Source: JAMQPK01 sp963782595 (lineage in GTDB: Bacteria > Acidobacteriota > Vicinamibacteria > Vicinamibacterales > JAMQPK01). Taken from it: 64,000 bases of DNA. A model generated the notes under the pieces. The model saw only the letters and a program-made list of their open reading frames with translations. It was not told where the DNA came from and ran no database searches. The position numbers and the translations under genes are program-made. The stretch spans positions 558,001 through 622,000 of the forward strand of contig CAWAKJ010000001.1 of NCBI GenBank assembly GCA_963782595.1. The letters are read 5' to 3'. Below, piece by piece: positions 1-8,382 of the stretch. Within the stretch, counting starts at the first letter, position 1. Every line of letters begins with the position of its first letter.

Positions 1-562
1 CGGGCCAGCTGTGCGCCCACGACGCCGACGCGTGGTGCAGGAAGATCATCGGCTTGCCCTGTCTCAACAGCGCCTTCGTGTTGGCCACGAGATCGGCCGG
101 CGGCGGATCCCACGTGAATGCCGGACTTCCGTCCTTGTTCATCACGGGCTTGCCGGCTTTGTCGACGCGCGGCCGGCGACGATCGGACTGGCTGCCGTTG
201 ATGTCGTAGAAAACGAACACGTCGTAGTCTTTTGCCAGCGCGGGATCGAAGAAGATTTCCGCCGCGGGCTGCTCCACGTGCGTCCAGCGCGCGCTGGCAC
301 CCACGGGCGGCTGATCGAACAGTTGATAGAACGGCTCGCGATCATAAGCGTGCCCTTTTGTGATGAGCAGCACCTTGAGATCGCCGCCGCCACCAAATCC
401 ACCGCCGCGGCCGCCACCTCGTCCACCCTGCGCCTGCGGCGCGGGAGGGGTCCCTTGCGGAGCCGCGCCGCCACCCGCGGGCGCCTGATCGGCGACGAGC
501 GGCAGCGTCAGGACGCACAACGCCGCAGCCAGCAAGGCCGATTTCGCGAGTATCCGTTTCAT
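1..562 (-). CDS. ThuA-like secreted protein, C-terminus cut by window edge
   Basis: Reading leftward from the ATG at 562 gives 187 residues that run off the window. The start is MKRILAKSALLAAALCVLTL, a clear signal peptide, followed by a Gly/Arg-rich linker (about residues 27-60) and then a ThuA-like fold beginning KVLLITKGHAYDREPFYQ, with FVFYDING and the motif HHASASWAHSWP. The same motif order occurs in the next gene (HHSLASWIHSWP), so the two are tandem paralogues. ThuA domains belong to the class I glutamine-amidotransferase-like fold; in this secreted form a role in sugar handling is usually assumed but not proven. No catalytic assignment can be made from the visible part. Confidence 0.85.
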   Translation of the reverse strand, partial: MKRILAKSALLAAALCVLTLPLVADQAPAGGGAAPQGTPPAPQAQGGRGGGRGGGFGGGGDLKVLLITKGHAYDREPFYQLFDQPPVGASARWTHVEQPAAEIFFDPALAKDYDVFVFYDINGSQSDRRRPRVDKAGKPVMNKDGSPAFTWDPPPADLVANTKALLRQGKPMIFLHHASASWAHSWP

Positions 563-575
563 CACGCCTCCCAAA

Positions 576-605
576 GTAGGGCGAGTCTTATAAGACCCGC
601 CCTAC
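576..605. repeat. 30-bp palindromic intergenic repeat (GTAGGGCGGGTCTT family)
   Basis: Two near-perfect 15-nt arms (gtagggcgagtctta / taagacccgccctac) meet without a loop, with one mismatch. The copy lies between two co-oriented ThuA genes, 10 nt past the stop of the upstream one. The same core recurs at 1609, 5122 (half), 12263, 12302 and 51854. It can fold into a hairpin in RNA but has no T-run, so a terminator role is only possible. Confidence 0.85.
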
Positions 606-614
606 GCGATCGAT

Positions 615-1580
615 TCAGTTCGTGGATGACTTGAAAATGCGCTTCGGGTTGGCTTTCGCCCACGCCAACGCTTCCGGCGACGCCGCCCACTTGATGGCGT
701 TGAGCACGAGCTTGCGATACGACTCGTTGGCCCACGCCGCCGGGCCGTGTCCCATCTGTATATAGGCAACCGGGCTGTTTTCCGCCGTTTTCACCCAGGC
801 CGCCAGGTTGCTGTACTTCCAGTTCGGACTGAGGTTGCGATTGTGTTCGGCAGGCTTGAAATCGGTGCGCAGCAGCGGTTGCACCGAGTCTTCATAGTAC
901 GGGCACGAGTACGACTCGTCGATGATGTCGAAGCCGTCGCCCAGCCCCTGCGTAATCGGATGCGCCTTATCAACGACGGTGATGCGCTGTGGCGTCATCG
1001 GGAAAAATCCCGACTGCGGATGCTGCACGCCGCGCGTCGTAATCGAATTTCCCCAGTCGCACGCGCCGCCCATCACTTCGACATACTCCGGCCAGCTGTG
1101 AATCCATGAGGCCAGCGAGTGATGAGTGAAGACCATCCCCTTGCCCATGCGCAGCAGTTCGGGATAACCGCGCTGCAGCTCTGCAGAGGGCGGGTTGACG
1201 ACGATCTTCGTCCCGTTCGGGTAGAACGGGTTGTTGGGTGCCGGCTCGCGCTTCGAACGCCCGAGATCGCCCTGCGCGCCGTTCATGTCGAAGAAGAACG
1301 CCACGTCGTAGCGGTTCGCATACTTGGGCGTCATGAACGCCTCTGCGGCCGGGTGATCGACGTGCATCCACGTGATGTCGGCGCCCATGGAGTCGAACAT
1401 CTGGTAGTACGGCTCGCGTTCGTATGCGTGCGCCTTGGTGATCAGCAGCATCCGGACAGGACCGGAGCCTCCCTGCACCATGCGCCGCGGAGCCGTGCCG
1501 CGTGCCGGATTTTGCGCAACGAGCGGGGCCGACAACGCCGTGACGACTGCGACGGCCGCAAAACTCAGGAATTTCTTCAT
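615..1580 (-). CDS. ThuA domain-containing secreted protein
   Basis: The product is 321 residues, counted from the ATG at 1580 (MKKFLSFAAVAVVTALSAPL), a signal peptide ending near AQN. The open frame extends further upstream but that part runs through a repeat and lacks any family similarity. The mature part carries the ThuA-like pattern: VRMLLITKAHAYEREPYYQ, a VAFFFDMNG strand, GMVFTHHSLASWIHSWPEY and ILNAIKWA-like end (VLNAIKWAAS). It is a paralogue of the partial gene to its right-to-left downstream side. Secreted ThuA proteins are common in Acidobacteriota and Planctomycetes, usually with carbohydrate genes; the substrate here is unknown. A palindromic repeat lies just upstream and another just downstream. 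Confidence 0.85.
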   Translation of the reverse strand: MKKFLSFAAVAVVTALSAPLVAQNPARGTAPRRMVQGGSGPVRMLLITKAHAYEREPYYQMFDSMGADITWMHVDHPAAEAFMTPKYANRYDVAFFFDMNGAQGDLGRSKREPAPNNPFYPNGTKIVVNPPSAELQRGYPELLRMGKGMVFTHHSLASWIHSWPEYVEVMGGACDWGNSITTRGVQHPQSGFFPMTPQRITVVDKAHPITQGLGDGFDIIDESYSCPYYEDSVQPLLRTDFKPAEHNRNLSPNWKYSNLAAWVKTAENSPVAYIQMGHGPAAWANESYRKLVLNAIKWAASPEALAWAKANPKRIFKSSTN

Positions 1581-1608
1581 GATGCTGCCTCCACCACGTT
1601 TCTCACCA

Positions 1609-1638
1609 GTAGGGCGGGTCTTATAAGACCCGCCCTCC
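1609..1638. repeat. 30-bp palindromic intergenic repeat, copy 2
   Basis: gtagggcgggtctta / taagacccgccctcc: two arms of 15 nt, one terminal mismatch, same family as 576-605. It lies between the stop of the M16 peptidase gene (1666) and the start of the ThuA gene (1580). Confidence 0.85.
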
Positions 1639-1665
1639 AAAGCTGTTTTGGTTGACGAAATGATA

Positions 1666-3144
1666 CTACGGGGCGGTATTGAGGGGTTTGCCCTCGTCGT
1701 CGAAGGCCTGAACCGGGCCAGCCGGCCGGAGCGCGGGTGCAATCTTGGCCGCGTCGCCGACCGCGACGACCTGAAGTCGTTGGGGATCCAAATATTTTCG
1801 CGCCACGGCCTGCACCCGGGCGGGTGTCACCGCTGTAATCCGATCGGTGTAGCGATCCCAGTAGTCCACCGGAAAGTTGTAGAGCTGACGCACGATGTAC
1901 AGGCTGAGCAGCTCGTTCGGGTTCTCGAGCGAGAGGGCAAAAGACGCCGTCAGCGAGCGCTGCGCGTCCTTGAACTCGGCGGCGGGCACCACCTCGTCGC
2001 GCATCTTCGCCAGTTCGGCGAGCAGGTCCCGCAGCGACGGTTCGGTCACCTCGGTGCGCACGTCCATTTGCGCGCGCCAGTCGCCGCGATACCGAAGCGC
2101 GCGCAGGGAGCTGTAGACACCGTAGGTATAGCCCTTCCGTTCGCGAAGCTCGCGATAGAGGCGTCCGTTCGATCCGCCGAGAATCTGGTTCATCACGGTC
2201 AGGGTGTCATAGTCGGGGTCCGTCCGATTGATGGCCTGCACCCCCGCCATATACGCGGTCTGCACCGAGCCGGGCCTGTTGACGACCGAGATCTTGAAGG
2301 GGCCGCTGGGGGCGGGATCGGAGACGCCTGGCCGCGGCTTGTTCGATTTCGCCCAGGCCTTCAACGCGGTATCAAACTTCGTCCGGGCTTCGGCGAGGGT
2401 GATGTCGCCGGACACGCCGATGATGGCGTAATCGGGTACGTAGTTGCTGCGATGAAAAGCGACGAGTGCTTCGCGCGTCACCTTCTCGAGCGAGTCGCGC
2501 GTGAGCCCCATGCTCGCCGCCGGATGATCGCCGTAGATGGCTTTCACATAACGCTCTTCTCTCAGGAAGTCCGGATCGCTCCGCTGCTCTTCGAGCGCGG
2601 CACGCGCGCGGACCTTATAGAGCCCGATCTCTTTCTCCGGAAAACTGGGATTGAGAAGGATGTCGGCGGCGAGCCCGAGCACCTGATCGAACTGGTCGGT
2701 CAGCGCAGAACCGGTGAGCGTCGCGACCTGAGAACCCTCGTTCGCCGACACCCCCACGCTCGCCGCCATCGTGTCGAGCGCCTGCGCAATCTGTTCTGAC
2801 GAGCGAGTCTTGGTGCCTTCGTCCATGAGGGAGGCCGTGGTGTCGGCCAGCCCTGGCAGGTCGGCGGGATCGTAGTAGCCGCCGGCGCCAATCATGATGA
2901 TCTGAAACTGAATCGACGGCACGCGATGGTCTTCGAGCACCATCAGGTGCGCGCCGTTGGACAACTGCGCTTCCTGGGCACGAGGCAGCTTGATCTCGAG
3001 AACCTTGTCGCTGACGGGGGCCTTGCCTTTGAATTTCGGGGCCGTAGCCTGAGGTGCGCCCTGACTTAGCAGCGGCGCCTGAACGGCCAATAGCCCCACT
3101 GTCAGGGCAGAGAGCACATGGCAGAGGGCAGAAGGCGTCTTCAC
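1666..3144 (-). CDS. M16-family peptidase subunit without zinc motif
   Basis: 492 residues. Signal-peptide-like N-terminus, then two M16 (pitrilysin/processing-peptidase-like) domains. The N-domain has LSNGAHLMVLEDHRVPSIQ and GGYYDPADLPGLADTTA, the place where catalytic members carry HxxEH; here no HxxEH exists, so this is the non-catalytic partner. The C-domain retains RLYRELRERKGYTYGVYS, the conserved R-x-Y substrate-binding element of the family. Its ATG (3142-3144) overlaps the TGA of the catalytic M16 gene (ATGA), so the two are probably translated together and form a heterodimer in the periplasm. The first 15 or so residues are encoded by an intergenic-type repeat word (see 3099-3136). 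Confidence 0.9.
   Translation of the reverse strand: MKTPSALCHVLSALTVGLLAVQAPLLSQGAPQATAPKFKGKAPVSDKVLEIKLPRAQEAQLSNGAHLMVLEDHRVPSIQFQIIMIGAGGYYDPADLPGLADTTASLMDEGTKTRSSEQIAQALDTMAASVGVSANEGSQVATLTGSALTDQFDQVLGLAADILLNPSFPEKEIGLYKVRARAALEEQRSDPDFLREERYVKAIYGDHPAASMGLTRDSLEKVTREALVAFHRSNYVPDYAIIGVSGDITLAEARTKFDTALKAWAKSNKPRPGVSDPAPSGPFKISVVNRPGSVQTAYMAGVQAINRTDPDYDTLTVMNQILGGSNGRLYRELRERKGYTYGVYSSLRALRYRGDWRAQMDVRTEVTEPSLRDLLAELAKMRDEVVPAAEFKDAQRSLTASFALSLENPNELLSLYIVRQLYNFPVDYWDRYTDRITAVTPARVQAVARKYLDPQRLQVVAVGDAAKIAPALRPAGPVQAFDDEGKPLNTAP
3099..3136. repeat. CTGTCAGGGCAGAG word repeat inside the M16 gene start
   Basis: The stretch begins ctgtcagggcagag and continues with ggcagagggcagaagg. 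The same word occurs between genes at 17581-17596 (ctgtcagggcagaggg) and in rearranged, inverted form at 19926-19985. Here it encodes part of the M16 signal peptide (SALCHVLSALTV). This looks like a repeat captured by a coding region. Confidence 0.6.
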
Positions 3145-4502
3145 TGTGCACCTCCCGGCTTCGGCTCAGGAGCGGCCTGCTTGGCTGGAACGGTAATCCC
3201 CACAGTTCGATTCGCCGGTACCAGATACTGCCGCGCCACGCGCTGCAGATCTTCAATCGTCAGCGAGGCGATACGCTCGTACCGCGTGTTGATGATCCCG
3301 GGGTCGTCGAAGTAGACGGCGTACCGCGCGAGCAGGATGGCGCGCTGGAGCGAGCTTCGGAGGTTCGAGACGAGACTGCGCCGCGCGGCATTGCGCGCCT
3401 TCTCGAGCTCCCAGTCCTGAATCGGACCCTTCTGCACCTTCTCGATCTCGGCGTAGATGGCCGCTTCGACGTCGGCGGCATTCTTGCCGGGTGCAACCAT
3501 CGCTTCGAGATAGAACAAACCCGGCCCCTTGCCCTGCTGCATCCCCGCGTAGATCTGCACGGCAAGCTGCTGCTGCCGCACGAGGCTGTCGTACAACCGG
3601 GAGCTGCGCCCCGATCCGAGCACAGAGGCCAGCGCAGAAAGGGCATCCACGTCGGGACCGAGACCACCTGGCACCTTGTGCGCCACGTCGACGAGCGTGA
3701 GGCGCGCCAGCGGATCCGGCACCGTGACACGGCGCACGTCTGTCTGTGCCGGCTCGGCGGTGTCGAGTTTCGGCGGCCGTGGCCCGGCCGGAATGTCCTC
3801 GAAGGACTTCCGCACTTTCGCGAGCGCGGTCTTTTCGTCGACATCGCCCGCAATTGCCAGCACTGCGTTGTTCGGCGAGTAATACGTCTTGAAGAAGTCG
3901 GCGAAGTCCGCGAGCGACGCGGCGTCGAGATCGGCCATCGATCCGATGATGGAGTGCTCGTTGGCGAAATTTTCGAACGCGAGCTCCGCGAGTGTTTCCG
4001 ACGTGCGCCCGTACGGCTGATTGTCGACGCGAAGACGCCGCTCTTCCTTGACGGCCTCCCGCTGGTTGTCGACGTTCTCCTGCGTGATCGCCGGCGACCG
4101 CATCCGGTCGGCTTCGAGGAACAACACCATGTCGAGCTGATTGGAGGGAACCTGCTCGAAGTAGATTGTGTGATCTTTGTCCGTCTGGCCGTTGTGGCTA
4201 CCGCCGTAGTTTTCGATGAGGCCGGCCAGCTCGCCGTCCGCCACGTTCTCCGACCCTTTGAACATCAGATGCTCGAACAGGTGCGCGAAGCCCGTGCGGC
4301 CCTTGCGTTCGTTCCGCGAGCCGACGTCATAGGCCACGGCCACCGACACCACCGGCGCCGCGTGGTCTGGCGAGATGATGACGCGCAAGCCGTTCTTCAA
4401 GCGCGTGTCGGAGAAGGTGACCTTCGGGACGGTGATGGCGACGGCCGTGGCCGCCAATGCAGCAACAAGGAACCCCGCAAGAAGCACGCGATGACGATTC
4501 AT
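3141..4502 (-). CDS. M16-family zinc metallopeptidase, catalytic subunit
   Basis: 453 residues with a signal peptide (MNRHRVLLAGFLVAALAATA). The inverted zinc motif HLFEH lies at residues 74-78 and the third ligand is Glu154 in EAVKEERR, the standard HxxEH-x75-E arrangement of M16. Further family marks are LKNGLRVIIS, FKGSENV and YGGSHNGQT. The length fits a single two-domain M16B protein that pairs with a non-catalytic partner, which is the next gene in the operon. It likely degrades peptides in the periplasm. The start overlaps the stop of the small upstream gene (ATGA). Confidence 0.93.
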   Translation of the reverse strand: MNRHRVLLAGFLVAALAATAVAITVPKVTFSDTRLKNGLRVIISPDHAAPVVSVAVAYDVGSRNERKGRTGFAHLFEHLMFKGSENVADGELAGLIENYGGSHNGQTDKDHTIYFEQVPSNQLDMVLFLEADRMRSPAITQENVDNQREAVKEERRLRVDNQPYGRTSETLAELAFENFANEHSIIGSMADLDAASLADFADFFKTYYSPNNAVLAIAGDVDEKTALAKVRKSFEDIPAGPRPPKLDTAEPAQTDVRRVTVPDPLARLTLVDVAHKVPGGLGPDVDALSALASVLGSGRSSRLYDSLVRQQQLAVQIYAGMQQGKGPGLFYLEAMVAPGKNAADVEAAIYAEIEKVQKGPIQDWELEKARNAARRSLVSNLRSSLQRAILLARYAVYFDDPGIINTRYERIASLTIEDLQRVARQYLVPANRTVGITVPAKQAAPEPKPGGAQ

Positions 4503-4684
4503 GGTTCAGTCTCCAACACGTCCAGGAGCTCTTTGATCCATTCGAGCTGCTCGGTAGCGGCGTGAATGATCGCCCGTCGCTCCTGCACAGAGGGCGTCGT
4601 CCACTCCTCATTATCGAATCGAACGCGGCCGTCTGCGTCGAATTCGACGAGAAACGTGTCCATGGTAGGCACGAACAATCGCAT
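4499..4684 (-). CDS. small conserved-looking acidic protein of unknown function
   Basis: 61 residues from the ATG at 4684 (MRLFVPTMDTFLVEFDADG). It has no signal peptide or membrane segment and is Glu/Asp-rich, with a predicted helical C-half (ERRAIIHAATEQLEWIKELLDVLE). Its TGA overlaps the ATG of the catalytic M16 gene, and it lies 22 nt after the ACT-domain gene, so all four minus-strand genes look like one operon. An earlier in-frame start would overlap the ACT gene and encodes basic low-quality sequence, so the shorter start is preferred. No function can be named. Confidence 0.6.
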   Translation of the reverse strand: MRLFVPTMDTFLVEFDADGRVRFDNEEWTTPSVQERRAIIHAATEQLEWIKELLDVLETEP

Positions 4685-4706
4685 GATGTCGGTCAGGTGT
4701 GTAGCG

Positions 4707-5090
4707 TCAGATGCCCGCTGCGTACGACGCTCTCTGGGCGTCTTCGACGCCCAGTACGACACCAACCATCGGCGTACGGTCGATGCCACTGGCGTAGGCG
4801 TATTCGACGTTGACGCCCGCGTCTGCGAGCAGCTTCAACGCGCGGCCGAGCGCTCCGGGCTCGTTGGGCATGGCGGTGAAGATCACGTCGCGCTCTTCCA
4901 CTTTGTAGTGCTGTTCGCGCAGAAGACCCGCCGCGTGCAACGGGTTGTCGACGACCATTCGCAACTGGCCGGAGGGGTCGACCGACATCGCCAGTACATT
5001 GATGCGCTCGCCGCCCAGCAGCTGCGACACTCGGCTGAGTGTGCCCGGGCTGTTAGCAAGTTTTACCGAAATTTCCCTCAATATCGCCAT
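4707..5090 (-). CDS. tandem ACT-domain amino-acid-binding protein
   Basis: 127 residues from ATG 5090 (MAILREISVKLANSPGTLSR). Two ACT-like halves are visible: residues 3-65 with NSPGTLSRVSQLLGGERINV and residues 70-127 with NEPGALGRALKLLADAGVNV. Both carry the Pro-Gly turn and following helix that bind amino acids in this family. Stand-alone tandem ACT proteins are regulators or sensors; the ligand cannot be told from sequence. The gene is divergent from the aminotransferase at 5155, so a link to amino-acid metabolism is plausible. Start upstream at 5126 is possible but less likely. Confidence 0.8.
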   Translation of the reverse strand: MAILREISVKLANSPGTLSRVSQLLGGERINVLAMSVDPSGQLRMVVDNPLHAAGLLREQHYKVEERDVIFTAMPNEPGALGRALKLLADAGVNVEYAYASGIDRTPMVGVVLGVEDAQRASYAAGI

Positions 5091-5121
5091 GCGGAGGACT
5101 GTATGCGTGGCGGCTCCAAAG

Positions 5122-5139
5122 AGCAAGACCCGCCCTACG
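5122..5139. repeat. half copy of the palindromic repeat in a divergent promoter gap
   Basis: gcaagacccgccctacgtt matches one arm of the 30-bp family repeat; the other arm is missing. It lies in the 64-nt gap between the divergent ACT and aminotransferase genes, next to a -10-like tagaat at about 5140. Confidence 0.6.
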
Positions 5140-5154
5140 TTAGAATCTACGTCA

Positions 5155-6366
5155 ATGGGTACGCCAAAGACCTCTGCCGCGATTCCGCCCGCCAGCCGTA
5201 TGCGTGCCGTGACCTACTCGATCCGGCGCGTCGTGGCAGAGGCGCGAAAAGCGGAGGCGGCGGGAAAGCGGATTCACTGGCTGAACACCGGCGATCCCGT
5301 TCATGCAGGTTTTTCACCGCCCGCTCACATGGTCGAGGCGGTACACAAAGCCCTGCGCGACGGAGAGCATGGCTACGGCCCGTCCGTGGGCCTGCCGGAG
5401 GCACGCGAAGCAGTGGCCGCCGAGAACACATCGCGCGGATGGCCGACCCATCCCGATCGCGTCGTCCTGACGTCCGGCTCATCGGAAGGCATCGACTTCG
5501 TCCTGACGGCGCTGGCCGACCCCGGCGACGAAGTGCTCGTGCCGCTTCCGACCTATCCGCTCTACACCGCGATCCTGCACAAGATCGGCGCGCGCGAGGT
5601 GTATTACCGGACCGATCCGAAATCCGGATGGCAGCCCGATCCGAAAGAGATTGAAGCGCTCATCACTCCGCGTACGAAAGCGCTCGTCGTGAACGACCCG
5701 AACAACCCGACCGGAGCCTCGTATTCACAATCGATTCGCCGGGATTTGCTGAACATCGCCGACCGGCACAACGTGCCGATGATTGCGGACGAGATTTATC
5801 AGGACGTCGCCTTCGACGGACCAATCGCGCCGATTGGCGCACTCGATCCGGATGCGCCAGTCATCTCGCTCTCTGGCCTTTCGAAGGGCTATCTGGTTCC
5901 CGGGTGGCGCACGGGCTGGCTCGTGGTCGGCGGCGGCGATCGTCTCGGCGAAGTGCTGGCCGCGATCACCAAGCTTGCCGAGGGCCGGCTCTGCTCGACG
6001 ATGCCGCTGCAGCGCGGCGTAGCCGCGGCGCTCAAAGGCGACCGCTCGCACCAGCCGGTGTTCCGCAAGGCGCTCCGCGAACGCGCCGATCTCGTGTACG
6101 ACCGGGCGAACAGCATTCCGGGGTTCAGCTCAACGCGCCCCACGGCGGCGTTCTACGCCATGCCGAAATTTGATCTGCCTTCCGGGAAAACGGATGCCGA
6201 CTTCATTTTCGACCTGGTGCACGCGACGGGCGTGCTGTGCGTTCACGGATCAGGATTCGGCATGGATCCGGCAGACGGGTATTTCCGGATGGTGACGCTC
6301 GCACCGCCCGCGCAGTTGAATGAGATCTGGAATCTGATTGCGGGATTTGCTGCACGGTACAAGTAA
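5155..6366 (+). CDS. class I/II PLP-dependent aminotransferase (alanine/aspartate aminotransferase-like)
   Basis: 403 residues from ATG 5155. Fold-type I signatures: GYGPSVGLPEAREAVA, NDPNNPTGASYS, the D-x-Y element MIADEIYQDVAFDG, the PLP lysine in SLSGLSKGYLVPGWRTGW, and a C-terminal Arg in GYFRMVTLAPP that binds the substrate carboxylate. The SGLSK-x-x-x-x-PGWR pattern is that of AlaA/AspC-like enzymes, so transfer between pyruvate or oxaloacetate and glutamate is likely; the exact substrate is not decided. An alternative start at 5200 (MRAVTY) is possible. It is divergent from the ACT-domain gene. Confidence 0.88.
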   Translation: MGTPKTSAAIPPASRMRAVTYSIRRVVAEARKAEAAGKRIHWLNTGDPVHAGFSPPAHMVEAVHKALRDGEHGYGPSVGLPEAREAVAAENTSRGWPTHPDRVVLTSGSSEGIDFVLTALADPGDEVLVPLPTYPLYTAILHKIGAREVYYRTDPKSGWQPDPKEIEALITPRTKALVVNDPNNPTGASYSQSIRRDLLNIADRHNVPMIADEIYQDVAFDGPIAPIGALDPDAPVISLSGLSKGYLVPGWRTGWLVVGGGDRLGEVLAAITKLAEGRLCSTMPLQRGVAAALKGDRSHQPVFRKALRERADLVYDRANSIPGFSSTRPTAAFYAMPKFDLPSGKTDADFIFDLVHATGVLCVHGSGFGMDPADGYFRMVTLAPPAQLNEIWNLIAGFAARYK

Positions 6367-8362
6367 GCGCCTGGAGATACGCCCTGCGATTGCGACGGTT
6401 CTGTATGGCGCCGTCGCGCTGATTTTCACGTGGCCGCTTGCGCTCGGTCTCACGCGGGACATTCCATGGGACCTCGGCGACTCTCTGCTGAACGCGTGGA
6501 TTCTCGCGTGGGACGCCGACCGTCTATTGCGCTTCCTCTCTGGCGACGTCGGCGCTCTCCGTAACTTCTGGAACGCCAACATCTTCTATCCCGAGCCGCT
6601 GACGCTTGCATACTCAGAGCATCTGTTCGCACAGGCGGTGCAGATCCTCCCTGTTTACGCGCTCACCGGAAACATCATTCTTTGCTACAACGTCCTCTTC
6701 CTCTCGACGTTCGTGCTGTCCGGGCTCGGCATGTTTCTGTTCGTGCGCGAAGTGACCAGCAGCCCCCGCGCCGCGTTTGTTGCAGGTCTGATCTACGCGT
6801 TCGCTCCGTACCGCGTCCCGCAGTTCTCGCATCTTCAGGTCATCTCGTCGCAATGGATGCCGTTCGTGTTGTATGGATTGCGAAAGTATTTCGACGGAAA
6901 ACGGTTCCGGGATCCGTTTTCGCACGACGCACCCGAAACCGGATCCCGGAACCGTTTTCTGCTCGGCGCGGGCGCCGCGCTCGTCGCGCAGAACCTGTCG
7001 AATGGCTATTTCCTGCTGTTCTTCGCCCCATTTGTCGTCGCGTATGCGCTTTTCGAGATTGCCACGCGAAACCTCTGGAAAGACGCCCGCATGTGGGTGT
7101 CGCTTTCTGTCACTGCCGTCGGCGTGGCCGTCCTGACACTGCCGTTTCTCCTTCCGTATCTCGAGCTCCGCCATCTCGGTTTCGGGCCACGAGCGTTGAA
7201 TGAAGTGCGGTCGTTTTCCGCCGACGTCTTCAGCTACTGGACGTCTCCCGGCGAATCACGGTTGTGGGGGAGTGTCATCCGGGCGTACCCGAAGTCGGAA
7301 GGTGACCTGTTTCCGACGATTGCCGCGTTGCTGCTCGTCGCCGTCGGGCTCGCGAGCACGGTGTCAACTGCCTGGGGACACGCACGCACCCGGCCCGCAG
7401 CCTTGCCCTTGCTGATGCCCCTCGTCTATTTCCTGATCGCAGCGGCCGGCATTTACATGCTGTTTCTCGCCCTGATTCTCAGCGGCAATGGTTTCACCCA
7501 CATCGGGCCCCTCCCGATCAGCGTCAGAAATCTCTGGCGGAACTTCCGCCTGTTCGCCATCATCGTCGGATTGCTGCTCGCAGTTTCGCCGCGCGCTCGA
7601 TCGTTCGCGCGAGAGTGGATGGCCACCATGGCGGCCTTCGCGGTTCTGGCTGCGGTTGTTGCGGTCCTGCTTTCGCTCGGGCCCGAGATCAGAACGGAAG
7701 GACGGTTGATCAGCGGGGGCCCGTACTCCTTTTTGTATTGGAATGTTCCGGGATTCGACGGCCTTCGCGTACCGGCGCGATACGCGATGCTTGTCGTGCT
7801 GTTTCTTGCCATTGCAGCCGGATGCGGCGCCGCCGCGATCGAACGGCGTCACCGTTTCGGAGGGGCGATAGCCGTCGCTCTGGGAGCACTTGCCGTTGCC
7901 GAAGCGCTCGCCGCGCCGATCACTCTCAACGGCACCGTGGAAGAAACCCGTTATGCGACGCCTCCTGCCCGCGTCTATACAGCCGAGCAGGTGCCGCCGG
8001 TTTATCGCTTTCTGAAGACGTTGCCGGCGCCCGGTACCGTGATTGTCGAGTTTCCGCTCGGCGAGTGGGCGTACGAATTGCGCTACATGTTCTATTCAAT
8101 TGCGCATTGGCACCCGCTCTTGAATGGCTACAGCGGTCACTTCCCGCTGAGCTATAACATGAACGCGACTCATCTGCGCCATCCGCTCGACTATCCGGAT
8201 GCATCCTGGAGCACGCTGCTGAAGTCCGGGGCCACGCACGCGATCGTGCATGGGCAGTACTACCGTGATGATGAGGGAGAGAGGATTGCCCGGTGGTTAG
8301 CGGAGCGCGGCGCGAAACAGGTCGCCGAATTCGATGGCGAGCGAGTATTTGAATTGCGGTAG
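6338..8362 (+). CDS. large multi-pass membrane protein, glycosyltransferase-C-like, hypothetical
   Basis: 674 residues with roughly 11-12 membrane segments, followed by a periplasmic C-domain from about residue 540. The layout (early D-x-x-D-like acidic loop WDLGDSLLNAWILAWD after the first segment, many TM helices, soluble tail) is that of GT-C-type or YfhO-like proteins, but no firm family motif is seen. Start TTG 6338 overlaps the aminotransferase stop by 29 nt; TTG 6347 is an alternative. An insertion at residues 187-207 (KRFRDPF...GSRNRFL) is encoded by a perfect inverted repeat and separates a TM helix pair. Likely role: envelope glycan or lipid modification; inference only. Confidence 0.7.
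   Translation: MRDLLHGTSKRLEIRPAIATVLYGAVALIFTWPLALGLTRDIPWDLGDSLLNAWILAWDADRLLRFLSGDVGALRNFWNANIFYPEPLTLAYSEHLFAQAVQILPVYALTGNIILCYNVLFLSTFVLSGLGMFLFVREVTSSPRAAFVAGLIYAFAPYRVPQFSHLQVISSQWMPFVLYGLRKYFDGKRFRDPFSHDAPETGSRNRFLLGAGAALVAQNLSNGYFLLFFAPFVVAYALFEIATRNLWKDARMWVSLSVTAVGVAVLTLPFLLPYLELRHLGFGPRALNEVRSFSADVFSYWTSPGESRLWGSVIRAYPKSEGDLFPTIAALLLVAVGLASTVSTAWGHARTRPAALPLLMPLVYFLIAAAGIYMLFLALILSGNGFTHIGPLPISVRNLWRNFRLFAIIVGLLLAVSPRARSFAREWMATMAAFAVLAAVVAVLLSLGPEIRTEGRLISGGPYSFLYWNVPGFDGLRVPARYAMLVVLFLAIAAGCGAAAIERRHRFGGAIAVALGALAVAEALAAPITLNGTVEETRYATPPARVYTAEQVPPVYRFLKTLPAPGTVIVEFPLGEWAYELRYMFYSIAHWHPLLNGYSGHFPLSYNMNATHLRHPLDYPDASWSTLLKSGATHAIVHGQYYRDDEGERIARWLAERGAKQVAEFDGERVFELR
6898..6958. 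repeat. perfect inverted repeat inside a coding region
   Basis: Arm 1 at 6898-6916 (aaaacggttccgggatccg) and arm 2 at 6940-6958 are exact reverse complements (19 bp) around a 23-nt loop. The element keeps the reading frame of the 674-residue membrane protein and encodes a basic hydrophilic loop. It looks like a small palindromic repeat that inserted in frame. Confidence 0.85.
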
Positions 8363-8382
8363 CCCGTAGCCTGGAGTCCCAC

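Noticed and set aside
3054..4565. Long plus-strand open frame opposite the catalytic M16 gene
   Set aside because: Reverse-strand shadow of a clear peptidase; no motif and very Arg/Val-rich composition.
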